Shown: piece after piece, positions 1 through 10,984 of the stretch
Layout: each line of letters opens with the position of its first letter
Position numbering within the stretch: position 1 is the first letter of the stretch
Assembly (NCBI GenBank): GCA_022494885.1
Contig: JAGVSM010004988.1
Coordinates: 124,001-188,000, forward strand
DNA length: 64,000 nt
Source of the DNA: Micrasema longulum
Taxonomy: Eukaryota > Arthropoda > Insecta > Trichoptera > Brachycentridae
Reading direction: 5' to 3'
The notes under the pieces: model-generated
What the model saw: the letters and a program-made list of their open reading frames with translations, nothing else
Databases searched by the model: none
Told to the model about the DNA's origin: nothing
Position numbers and translations under genes: made by a program

Positions 1-297
1 AAAATTCTATCGGGAATATTTTTATTGTTAAACGACAAAATTAATTTCTCGAGCTGTTTTACCATAAAAAACAAGCGGTACATTGGAGGAGAAGCATAAA
101 CCATGAAAAACTTCAGTTGAAAAACAACCGGTATTCGGTTGGAAGCATGAATAGTCATTTAGAGACGCGGAACAGCTAAAAAGTTCAACAAAATTAGTTT
201 TTTTAAATATTTAAAATATTTTTTATTGTAATTGATACAGTATGCTCATACATGCTAATCTATTCGTACACACTTTTTCATGTTGTATTTATATATA
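1..297. other. AT-rich sequence, nothing recognised
   Basis: I see no coding frame with protein-like composition and no repeat in this stretch. It runs up to the TA that flanks the fold-back MITE. Confidence 0.5.
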
Positions 298-653
298 CAG
301 GGTGTTTATTAAACCCTGCCACATCCGAAACCACGATGATCAGTATAAGCAAGAAGACATATTGGCACATAAAATTATTTTTTTAGAACGAATAAAATTT
401 AAAAAAAATAATTATCAAATAAAGCAAATGGTTGCTTACTTCTGCAGGGTAGAAACGAGGAGGGGGGAGTCTGATACTGCGCCGCGCTCCCCTCACTTCT
501 CCCCTGCAGAAGTATGCAACCATTTGTTTTTTTAAATATTTTATTTAAAACAAAATTCTTGGTTCTAAATATTTTTTTGAATATGCTAATATGTCTTCTT
601 GCCCATACTGATCATTGTGGTTTCGGATGTGACAGGGTTTAAAGAACATCCTG
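298..653. mobile_element. Fold-back MITE, TA target site (copy 1)
   Basis: This is a 356-bp non-coding element whose two halves are reverse complements over most of their length. The left end starts CAGGGTGTTTATTAAACCCTG and the reverse complement of the right end starts CAGGATGTTCTTTAAACCCTG. The match continues for about 75 bp with few differences. Inner arms around 427-470 and 490-532, which carry CTTCTGCAGGG and its complement, also pair, leaving a short GC-rich centre. The element is flanked on both sides by TA (296-297 and 654-655), the duplication made by Tc1/mariner-type transposases. A second copy lies at 62248-62618. An open frame inside it is a by-product of the palindrome and not a gene. 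Confidence 0.85.
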
Positions 654-655
654 TA

Positions 656-3600
656 TATTATGTCACATCTATTTGTACATATGATTAGGCATAATAATAT
701 CTTTATTTAGCATTTTAAAAAAAAACGTTGACTTAGCACAAAATAATATAATATGCAATGTATATATATTAGAAAAATATTTATCTATTATCTCTTATAG
801 TACATTACAATGTACTATCTATATTTTCCAAAGTTAGTTTTTTGTTGCATCTATCGATGTAGGTAAACCCGTACCAAAATAGATGCAAGTTGTATGTGTA
901 TGGTGTCATATCGGTAGGGTAACCACAGGCACGACTGACAAATGCGCTTACCAGTACACTACTTGGCCGACTAATCTTCACTCGATTTTTTTAAACCTGA
1001 GAGTAGCTATTTCACGCACAAAGCTGTTTTCTACAATGCATCTGGATACATGTACAACAAATATTACAATTTACTGACAATTTGATTTGATTTACATTTA
1101 TCGAGACACAAGTTCTAAGTCCAATATTTTACTATAATCATTATATTCACCGTTCATACATACGTAATGTACAAGGGCAACAGCACTGTGTTACGTGTTT
1201 ACTAATTATGTATTAATATTGGTGTAGGTACTAATTTATCACGGAAAATTCACTACAGCGATAGATCGCATTTTTGCTGGCTGCAAATAAACAAATACGT
1301 AGGTATACGATGATAATTATTATTTTAATTCCCGCGTTAGTATGCACGACAATGGATCGTAAAACAAAATTTTCTTTTTTTCTTGTCACCGCAAATCGCT
1401 AATGCAAGAAGGAATTTTTTTAAATAACTACTGTAATATATTTAGAGTTATAATTAGTTGGGTGAATATTTTTGATGGTCTATAAATTAAATAAGTCCAC
1501 CTTGTTGTAATATTTTCTCTATCGCAAACCAAACACTTAATTTTAGACTTCTTTATTTTTATATACAATTGAAAATGAATATCAAGTGTTGTCACACTTT
1601 CTTTATAATATTATTTTTCATTATTCGAAAGAAAAAATTTTCTTTTAGACCGAACGCAAATGATTCGGTAGGTATATTTTGGCCTAGTTGAAAGTGTTAT
1701 GAAGTTGGTACCCTAATGTTAACTAACATTATACTAATCCTATTTTCAAACATAAATAATATACAGTCCTTACTGTGTTCTGTGTACTTTGTACTTGATT
1801 CTAAAAACACAATTTAATTTCTGCTTTTTGCTTTGCTTATTTTCGTACACAACTATGTATTAGATGTATATGAGGAAACGTCGGTTTCTAATGCATACGT
1901 AATTATTATATATTTTTTTGCACATTGTTTTTAACTTTGACATAAATAACTGATTTATTTACAGCAAGTTGTTAAATCAGTTGTTAATATTTATTTAAAA
2001 AAAAAACTTTTTACCATATGAACGTCTATTGATATCTTTAACGATACTTTAGATTTAGATAAACATAGGAGAACTCTAACTGAATTAATAAAATTGTAAT
2101 AACCTCAAGGTATATTAATGGTAATTAGTAGATAATATTGTGAGAATTAAATTAAGCTTGTCCGTTTTTAACGTATTTGTAGATGTTGTGAAAAATAAAA
2201 TTGTCGATAAAAAAGTGTAAAAGAGGCCCGGTAGTACAAAAAATTTGTATGATTTAATACTATTAAAAAAAAAAAAAAAACAATATCGAAACGTAACAAA
2301 TTGTAAATATTTGTCTTATGTCGTATGTATTGTTTATTGTTTGTGCACAGTTATAAATAAGCATAAAACAGAGGTATAACATAATGTATTTATTAAGTTT
2401 AGATGTGCAAGCTTTATTTGCCCACTAAAAAACAGCCGATATTTTTAATTATTAGGTTTTTTTATGTGTTTTTTTTAGCACAAGTTTTGATCAATTATTG
2501 TTTTTGGTTGATTGGAAGATGTTGCTTTTACCAATAAGTTCGCTAAAGTACTCATTCTTTGTACTTGAAGATTTAAAATAAATGAAAATATACAGAAACT
2601 GGTAACTAATATCGTTCGGTTTAGCAATTTGCTGATGGTTAAAAGTACTCCACAATGCCTCCTATTTCATAATATAAACCTGATTATCTAATCAAGCTAT
2701 GCTACATAAAGTGAAGTTGAGTCAAATTTGCATAATCAGTTTATCAGTACCCAATTGAATACTTTCGTCAGCATTTCGTGAACTGTTTTCAACTTCGAAA
2801 CGAGAATTTTACATTTCTTTCGTTGGACGCGTCATAATATTATCATCGTGTTATTAAAATAGCACACTCAAATCAAAAACATTCGTTGCCCGTGTCAAGT
2901 GAAGTAACAAGTTCATTGGCCATCTTGTTATTTTCAGCAAGATGTCTTTTAGTGGTTTTGAATTTGACCGAGATTAGGCCAATAAATCAAAAAATCTTTT
3001 TTATTAACAGCTTGTATTTGTTTATCGTCCATTTGTTTTCGTTATTATGTTACATATCATACAGTGATAAACACCATTGCGACTGTGGCTCACTCAGTAC
3101 TCGGTACTCGGTAGGCACACGCTATTATAACATCCATTCGTAATTATTGCTCGGCGACCGCGTCCCATTATTATGTATTTATTTATTTATTTTGGCGAAG
3201 CTCGTTATTAAAAAAATACAATTAAACTAGTTGTCTCGTTTCTGGGAACAATATTGGCATAAAATAAATTCATATATTGCCATCGAATATTAAAAAATCA
3301 TGTATTATTTATTGAAATATATATATATTCGTTCCCATTTTAAGGTTTGCGTGTAGTTTTTATTATCCACAAAATGATAGATATGCGCTACTTTGCTACA
3401 ACATTAACGGTATACTGTACATTTTATTTTTACTATTTATGTAAAAATAACATTTTATAGTATTCCTAAGTTTTGAGATCCTTCAGGATTTTGCGGAATG
3501 ATTCTTTTCGAGGAGAGCTTTTTTGAGGACTCTGTTTTCGGGAGGTTCTTTCAGGATATTTCTGATCCTTTCAGAATTTCGTCAGTGTTCAGAAACCTAC

Positions 3601-4786
3601 TATTTTCATTAACATAAGTACTTTTAGCAGTTTTTATTGCTAACGTTAATTCATTACGTATTTATAAAAGATAATCGAATTCCCTTTTGCTGTTTAGTAT
3701 TTCATTAAAGTAAAAACCGAGGAAACCGTTCCCCAGTGTTTTCATTTAATTAAAATTTTCCCTCTAAATTGTGATAAGCCAGTGTCGCTCGAATGAATCG
3801 ATTCCGCAAATATGAGTGGCATCTCGTCGGAAGCGCATTATTATGTTACCTCCGAGTGTATTGTATAGGTAATAGGTAGAGATAGTAAAATAGATACCGC
3901 GCTCGCGACCGCTACGTTGCCTGCATTATCCTCTCGGTACTCGGTACTACTATTGTATGGGAAGTCGCGCTGTCACGACGCGCGACGACTTCCTCCTCCA
4001 GTAATGTAATAACCAGCTACTCTACTCTCCTCTCCTCTCCTCTATAAAGTCTCCATAGCCGGCGCTCTAATGAATTCATCGACAAACAAACACAATAAGC
4101 CCACTGTCACAATCCGCACTCCGTACTCCCATTCCTCCGGCAGCGGCGACGCGATGCGCGCTTGTGTGCAAACTCCGAACAGAAAACACCGCTCCGATTT
4201 ATATTTAGATCTAGGAATGCATCGCATCGACAACTCCCGCGTAATAACCAATAACGCTTTATTCCGTAATATCTCTCCACTCTATTAATAGTATCGCGGC
4301 TTTTTATATCCACCTACCTGGTCGCTCTCGGAGCGGTCGAGCTGTTTAGGACTAGAACTAGGAAAGCCGCCAATTTTCCGATGACCGTTATTTAGATTCC
4401 GTCTCAAAATACTCGTTTGGGGTAGGCCATGTTACCCTCGCTCCTCGCCTCGGTATAATCCTATTATTTATATTTAGTCTGGCATCGGTACTAATACTTG
4501 AACATCGATAATCGATACGCATACGTTCATTGATATTGTGAAAACATAAGACACTCTTCTCCACATACATATTACTATGTACGGTGACATTTGCACACTA
4601 ATCTTCCTAAACACAGGAATTTCCTAGCTCGTCGGGACCTGAAACAAATAAACTCTGTACATTTTAAAACTGTGTAATACATAAATAAAAATTAAAAAAT
4701 ATATATCAAAGTAAATAATGCAAGGTAGTAAAATATTATTTTCTATAAAACGAATTATTTATTTAATAATATTACTGATCAGCGGC
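656..4786. other. AT-rich non-coding DNA with no gene seen
   Basis: There are no convincing coding frames here. The stretch holds poly-A near 2265-2280, a TTTA-repeat tract at about 3173-3190, and a degenerate repetitive block at about 3475-3600 in which TTCAGGAT-like words recur. It also holds the CpG-rich island at 3890-4350, listed separately. The short motif CTCGGTACTCGGTA occurs near 3097 and again near 3937. Confidence 0.4.
3890..4350. promoter_or_regulatory. CpG-rich island with TATA-like site
   Basis: The block is clearly richer in G, C and CpG than its surroundings. A pyrimidine run made of CTCCT units (about 4021-4043) leads directly into TATAAAG (4043-4049). Read on the other strand, the run is a GAGGA-type purine tract. 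This arrangement resembles an insect core promoter, but no clear initiator, splice donor or coding exon follows on the plus strand. Short frames on both strands overlap and none looks like a protein. It may be a promoter, an enhancer or chance composition. Confidence 0.25.
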
Positions 4787-5185
4787 CAATGAGGGACTTC
4801 AGCCCTACAGGAAATATGATACAATAAATGTTTTGTTGCGCGCGGTAAAAATTGGAGCATTAAACTGTACAGCAAAGTTTCCTGAAAATTTACGAAAAAA
4901 ATAATAAAAAACGAATTACTTTAAAGGCCGTCACTGTTTCATATTAATCAACCAATGATGAGAGAGTTAAAGAAGATTTCCGGTTTGCTTTTCGTGAATG
5001 GACCGATGGGCAGAACTGATCGAGAATAAGCGGAAGAGAATCTCTGACGTCATTTTCGGAGTTATTTCAGAAATACAAAACTTTAAAAAATCGTAGCGCT
5101 GATAATACGATATATAAAAGTTTTTGGCTTAGTTTAATAGCATATTAACAAATATTAAAATATAAAGAAAACACTGAACTTCCTC
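4787..5185 (+). mobile_element. CAATGAGG MITE family, copy 1
   Basis: This roughly 400-bp non-coding repeat has terminal inverted repeats. The left end is CAATGAGGGACTTCAGCCCT and the right end reads CTGAACTTCCTCG. It shares long internal words with copies at 8959, 22227 and 31024, including GCGCGCGGTAAAAATT, GAGCATTAAA and TTATTTCAGAAATACAAA(A/G)CTTTAAAAAATC. It contains CTCTGACGTCA (5041-5051), a CRE/CREB-type site that is kept in other copies. I could not define a target-site duplication, so the superfamily is unassigned. Confidence 0.75.
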
Positions 5186-6939
5186 GTTTTGAAAATCTTC
5201 CTTTTCCTTTCTTCTAAACTGCAAATCAAAAAAATGTTACTATAAATTTCCGTTATCGAAGTAGGGATTTTTAAATAATTTAAAAGTAAACTCGTAGGAA
5301 ACCGTTACATGCTAATTTAAATGTAAATTTGTAAGTACGTTTTAAAAAGTTTTTTTTTCATTTGATTTCAGAAAAACATTTTATCATTCATTGCGTAATT
5401 CAATTTGTTTTATTTATATGTTTTTAAGATTCAAATAGAAATCTAATTATTATCAATCTATCCGTTAATGTCATCGTCAAACGAATTCGCAAATTTCCAT
5501 TTGAGAGTATTTATGATTAACGATATAACGCCCCAATGCCAATGTAAGATCGTTTTATCTTTCGGCTTTGCGGAAATTCGTCGTTAGTGACTTGCCCTTA
5601 ATTTCTTACTGCATTTTCCCGCCTTCTGCGCCTCGCGCACGCGTACAATGTCCTGCTCGTGTCACTGCTAAAGTGCTATCATTTCTGCATGACACATTAA
5701 AATCCGACACGCTAAGCCCTCGCTCGTTGATATAAATTAAACCCCAAACTACAGTCACGGAGGATATTTTCCTTCTGTCTATCAGCCGGTTACAACTAAC
5801 CCAAATTCGGAAAACTGCGGCTTGACGCGAAGTGCCGTTTGTTGAATTCGAATAAATTGGACCGCAGCCGGCGGTGGTGCAGCGGTGTTTCCTTTTTTTA
5901 AATCCCCCAGTTAAAGTTAAACGGGTTTTGTAGTTCTGGGTTCCGTTGCATCTTCTGACACGAGACATGACACGATGCGATGCGCGATGTGTTGATAGTG
6001 CCTATGAATACACCAAATACTCTACTCTCGCAACAATAGCTGCAAACTCGGTCAGGACGATTCGATGCAATGCTTGCACGGGAACATTTCCATTCATAAA
6101 ACATTTTAACATGATAGGCTTTTTTCATTACGTTTTCTCGTACGGATATATCAGTGCTTATCAACCGAGTACGCTACTAGTCATACAGTAATATTATTAT
6201 TTAACCGTTTAAATATCGTTACTAACGTTAATGTTTTCTTTATGCTTACTAAATTGCTTTTGTAAATATGCAATAAAAACCGCGATAATGACGTTTACTG
6301 TTTGTTTTTAAAAAATATTTTATTGTTGTAGAAACCGTTTTAGAAGTTCTTTAACGACCAACTCAAGTTCATTGTAATGATTGTGCCTTCAACTCTTCGT
6401 AAACAACAGAACATAATGATTAAATCTTATGGAAATCACCTTTAACATTGAAGTGATTGTGAGGAAAACGACATAGTACATAAATATATTCACATTTTCT
6501 AAGAAAAACATTGATGTATTGTATTTTACATTATTCGAGTTGTTAATGTAAAAAATATTTTACTTGTGTTAAATCTGCACCTCGCATTAATGATAATGCG
6601 AGGTTGGTAAATAATATTTTGGACAGGTCCCAATATTTTGTTAGTATACTTGGCAACTGATTCGCAGGCCAACAATACTATATTGGTACAATAGATAGGT
6701 ATTGTTCCACGATTTTTCTACTTTCGTCAACAAAGGGTCGAGTTCTCCAATATGTGGGTATTTGTTTATTCAATAGATCGTTCGTCAAATTAAGTTTAAA
6801 TAGATTTTTACTGACCAATAAAATTATCATCGTTGCTGGATCTATTCTGCTATTAATGTGCTGATACAGAATTCAAAATCTAATTAATTGTGTAGTTAAT
6901 CGTTTTAATAAAAAGCGTTATAATTTGTTTTATTAAATA
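5186..6939. other. AT-rich non-coding DNA, nothing assigned
   Basis: Frames on both strands at about 5606-6190 overlap and have unremarkable composition, so I do not call a gene. There is a perfect 10-bp hairpin at 6580-6603 with the four-base loop ATGA. It is too short for a microRNA precursor. Confidence 0.4.
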
Positions 6940-7112
6940 CATATTTGCGTTCTTATCATTAACCCACATATATCAATTTAATGTCCGTTTTCAGCAGTTG
7001 TAAATATATTTGAAAATGCTAATCAAATTGGGGTAGAGTGGGTTTGAACCTCGGACCTCTGATCCTTGAGTTCGCAACACTAGAAACGGGACCACAACCC
7101 GATTCAATATGG
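6940..7112 (-). mobile_element. tRNA-derived SINE, family B, copy 1
   Basis: Read on the minus strand it begins with a tRNA-like head. GTTGTGGTCCCGT sits at the A-box position and GAGGTTCAAACCC at the B-box position, followed by an AT-rich tail that includes the complement of ATATTTGCGTTCTTAT. The same head and tail recur at 30169, 31995, 33178 and 39940, which makes this a SINE family and not a tRNA gene. No intact cloverleaf acceptor stem is visible. Confidence 0.75.
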
Positions 7113-8958
7113 TAGGGTAAAATGATCTAAAATTGACATTAAATTGTGTAAAGTAAAGATCCTAGGAAAGGGCAGTTATGCCGGTTTAACCTATATGGGA
7201 TCCCATTTATGGTAACCTCCTTTTTTTATGTAAATTGTGCTTTAAAAAAAACAACTTGAACAACTTTTTTTAGGTAAAATATATAGTTGATAATACTGTA
7301 CTTTACCTGCTAATGCTTGCTTGCTTAAATATTGTGAGAAGTGATAACGATGTTTTTTATCAACATGATTTTTTTCTGTACCCGTTTTGTCGCCTTTACA
7401 ACAACGAAGGGAACCGAGCTGTAGTGCGATAGAGTAAATCCTCGCTTTACAGAAGACCTTAATATAATTCCGGGCCCGCTCAAGTCCTGAGCAAACAGTA
7501 GATTAGTATTTATTTGTGTTCAAGTTTGGCCACCCCTAGCGCGGAGTATCTGACCCAAATAGCTGACAATGGCACTCCCGTCCCCGCAGCCCCGTACTGC
7601 GGGTTGCCCCCCTCACCCTAGAGCAGACATCGCGAACCTTTTCACTTTGCGGCCTTTCCACATTATGCGGGTATTTTCTGGTCCGCCCCTAATGCAGTGG
7701 TTTAGACGCTGACATTATGCTTACATCCATGAGGTCGAAATCATAGTCAGCGTTTACGAATGTAGATTTATGTATTATGTACATACTTGTATGAGTAAAC
7801 TTGCGCTGACCGAAAAGAAAAATGACAAACAATATTGTCACCACTGGCGTATTATAAATAGTCGCCTATTTTCTGTACTAGCTACATCTAAGATATGTAG
7901 TAAGATATAATATATATATATACAGAAAATCTCGATACGCGTGCAATCATTCACGTTAGAAAGATACAAACTCAGCGTTATTCATATACCTACTTAAAAA
8001 TATAAACAACTATCTATGTACTTATTCCATAAATTGGGGTGTATTTACGAATGAAACGACAAATCTGTACGCTTTTTTACAGCTACCTTATTCTTTACGA
8101 AAAGCATTCACCCACGAATTGAAATATACCTCACTGATCGCCACATTAATACAAAAGTAGGACCTCATGACAACTGTAGTTCTGGGATTATAGGTATTTT
8201 GTACAAGTTAAAAAATGAATATTTAAGACGGGCATCTCGTGTTCCGAATCCGATTAATTTTCTTAGATTTTCACGGCCCGGCGTTTGGCGTTTGTTCTCT
8301 TTTCGGACGTTCGGATCGCATTAGCATCCATCATCAGGGTTGATGTTGATGACGATGATGGACGCTGCAATTCGACCCGATCCGAATCAGATGTCTGTGG
8401 TTTGAATCCCGGTCTACAATCTGTTTCCCATTTTTAGCACGATTATTTAAGGCCGTTTGAAAATGTCAATAGTTTGATAAATCGCAAGAACTCTAATATA
8501 TATATATATTTATTTAAATACATTTAAAGACGACCATAAATAATATGAGAGACTGTCCGAAAGACGCACATGACAGAGCAAAGTGAAAATCTAAAAAGAC
8601 AGACTCCGTCACCATGTGGGAATAATCATTGCCAGGGAAAAGAAGAAGAAAAATACCACTTTCCTTTTGTATTTTATACGATATGTAATTTTTCCGAGAA
8701 ACCGATTATTTTACATATATTACATATTACATTTTATTACATATTTTATTAGTACGAAATATTCCCAATTAGCAAAAGTGCTGGTATGAGGGGATATTAT
8801 ATATAATAACACAATAGTTTAAATAAAAATTCAATAAAATAACATCACATATCAAATATCATATTTTATATTTTCTTTAAAGCAGTTTTAAGCTTTAATT
8901 ATGTTACCTGGATATGAAAATACGAAAACGATTGACCAGATCTTGTCTTAATGGGTAG
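7113..8958. other. Non-coding DNA with possible hAT ends and a SINE-like scrap
   Basis: GTTTGGCCACCCCTAG (about 7527-7542) and GCAGACATCGCGAACCTTTT (about 7623-7642) resemble the ends of hAT-type elements (CAGGGGTGGCCAAAC, CAGTGGTTCTCAACC types). I cannot pair either one with a partner end. An imperfect inverted repeat built on GGATCG and CATCCATCATCA lies at about 8305-8390. It is followed by GGTTTGAATCCCGG (about 8400), a B-box-like word that may be a SINE remnant. No gene is seen. Confidence 0.3.
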
Positions 8959-9377
8959 TAATGAAGAACTTCAGCCCTACGGGAAATTGGATACAAAAAA
9001 TGTTTTCTTGCGCGCGGTAAAAATTAGAGCATTAAATTGTATAGTAAAGTTACTTGAAAATGTACGAAAAAAATAACATAAAACATTTTTGTAAAATCAC
9101 ACTACTTTGAACGACGTCACTGGTTCATATAAACCAACCAATTATATGAGAGCTGTGAAAGATATTCGGTTTGCTAACCTTAAACGAACCAATCGGGAGA
9201 ACTGACAGATACGAACCTCTGACGTCACGCGCGGAGTTATTTCAGAAATACAAAGCTTTAAAAAATCATAACGCTGATAATACGAAATATAAAACTAAAA
9301 ATATTTTTTTGGCTTAGTTTAATAGTACATATTTTTACAAATTAAAAAATGTAAAAAATACACTGAACTTCCTAATA
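8959..9377 (+). mobile_element. CAATGAGG MITE family, copy 2
   Basis: It has the same structure as the 4787 copy. The left end is (T)AATGAAGAACTTCAGCCCTACGGGAAATT and the right end reads CACTGAACTTCC. It shares the GCGCGCGGTAAAAATT and GAAATACAAAGCTTTAAAAAATC words and keeps CTCTGACGTCAC at about 9217. The orientation is the same as copy 1. Confidence 0.75.
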
Positions 9378-10071
9378 ATTTTAATTTTTTGTCCCAGCTT
9401 CAATTTTCTTTAGTTGTATTTTATTTCAGTTGTACGTGTATGTATTATAAGGAAATGTTTACCATTGTTGAATGGGCTGAAAAAGTCCGTAAATAAATAA
9501 TTTTGTGCAACATATTCTAATCGCGATGTTTCAGGAATGTGTGCAAACCGTAAAGTTTTGAATTTCAGTAAATTTACTAATCTTCGCCTTGTTTTCTTTG
9601 AGTTATTTTTACACTGATTTATTTTTACTTGGAACTTAGTCTCTTTGGTACCAAAAAAATCAGCCATTTCACAAAATCATCCAATAAACCTCACAAATGC
9701 TTTTTTCTTGTTGGGGAATTCGGAATAAACTGAAAACCGTTTTGACGGACCCAAGTTACCTTAATACTTTATTAACTTTTTTCTCGTGATAAAATTTACC
9801 GGGATGTGCAGAGATGCTCAAACAAAAGCTTACTAGCATGCCGTAAATTTCTTACGGTCAATAAAGTACTGTTGCTTTGATAAAAACAATCTGCCGCGTT
9901 TCTCGATCATTTTTACATAAAGGCTAGGTACTTTTATCCAATCCTGCGGTGCTATTCTGAACCGCTCTCGCGGCCGTAGAAAACACTTTTATCTCGCGTA
10001 TTTACATACAAAATTCATTGTTCCTGAACTGGCTCCCAAAGCTTAAGACTTATCGCCTTACTTTCATTTTT
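9378..10071. other. Unassigned AT-rich sequence
   Basis: A minus-strand frame of about 85 codons (9410-9667) is lysine- and phenylalanine-rich and matches nothing I recognise. I do not call it a gene. The remainder shows no repeat that I can match elsewhere in the window. Confidence 0.35.
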
Positions 10072-10074
10072 TAA

Positions 10075-10700
10075 ATTTTATTTTTTATTTATTCAGAAAA
10101 ACAACAGCAATACAAAAAAATATACACAACATTGTAAAAAAAACATAAAATAAAGCCAAATCAGTTTTCCACATAAATACAATTATAAAAATCTACTTCA
10201 GTTAGATATTTATTCATAATAGTGCATGTGTGCGAGTTTTTTTTGTGTGAGGATGCGTGTGTAAAAAAGTGGAATGTGGTTTTGGTAGGTATGTGAATAT
10301 GTGTGTGATTGTATATGGGTGTGAGGGTAGGTTTATGGACAGGGTGAGTGTGTGTTTGATATGAGTGTTTGATATTTTTTTTTTTCATATAATAGTTTTT
10401 TAATTTTGGTTTTAAAAGTGAGTTTACTGCAGTTAGATATGTCTATGTTATTGAAAAATACATTATAATTACGCGTCAAGCGAATCAGAGGAGTGTTCTG
10501 TGCATAGTTGGTGCGAACTGTAGATACATGGAAAAGAGATAGATTCGTGTGACGGGTGCGGTAGTCAGGTACATTAAGGGCCAACTCAGAAACCAGAACA
10601 TATAACAAACAAAATTCATATAACAAATAATCAAAATACGCTGCATTTGGTTTACCAATGCAGTCCCTAGGCTCTAATGGATGCGGAAGGGAGATTGATA
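10075..10700 (-). pseudogene. Non-LTR retrotransposon 3' tail (RT C-terminus plus 3' UTR)
   Basis: On the minus strand an open frame (10333 up to about 10700) contains residues typical of the end of jockey/CR1-like ORF2 proteins, such as YRTRH followed by RTNYAQNTPLIRLTRNYN. The same RTNYxxNSPxxRL pattern occurs in the tails at 14557 and 37011. After the stop, a 3' UTR with CA-rich DNA (10200-10370, TG-rich on the plus strand) runs to an AATAAATAAAAAATAAAAT-like terminus near 10075. Only the last part of the protein remains, as expected for a 5'-truncated insertion. The upstream end of the frame (10771-10845) belongs to a MITE and not to this element. Confidence 0.6.
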
Positions 10701-10770
10701 TTAAATAATATTTATAAGATGGAAAATAAATAAAAAAAAATTTTTTGCGCTTAGTTCTTTTATTTTGAAT

Positions 10771-10984
10771 CGTCATGATCGTCGAACAACGACGCATGTC
10801 ATTTTCTTCAGCTTTAACAACTTGATAAGTGCAAAAGTATATCATATGATACTTGGGTTAGTTATACATATTTGTTTTTCAAACCTGGAATAAAAAGCTT
10901 CTATATAAACTTTTCAAGATCAAATATAAAAGGAAGTCAGTGTCGTATTTTTCGCACATACGTCGTTGTTCTACGAACACGACG
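10771..10984. mobile_element. 214-bp MITE candidate with 29-bp inverted ends
   Basis: The left arm (10771-10799) and the reverse complement of the right arm (10956-10984) match at 25 of 29 positions. Both read CGTCRTGWTCGTMGAACAACG in ambiguity code and continue ACGYATGT. The interior is AT-rich with no coding frame. A diverged relative begins near 41833 with the same arm followed by similar AT-rich DNA. No clear target-site duplication is visible, so the superfamily is open. Confidence 0.6.

Noticed and set aside
242..535. 97-codon plus-strand frame
   Set aside because: It lies almost wholly inside the palindromic MITE and is not conserved in the second copy.
6580..6603. microRNA precursor
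   Set aside because: It is a perfect hairpin but has only 10-bp arms; no extended stem flanks it.
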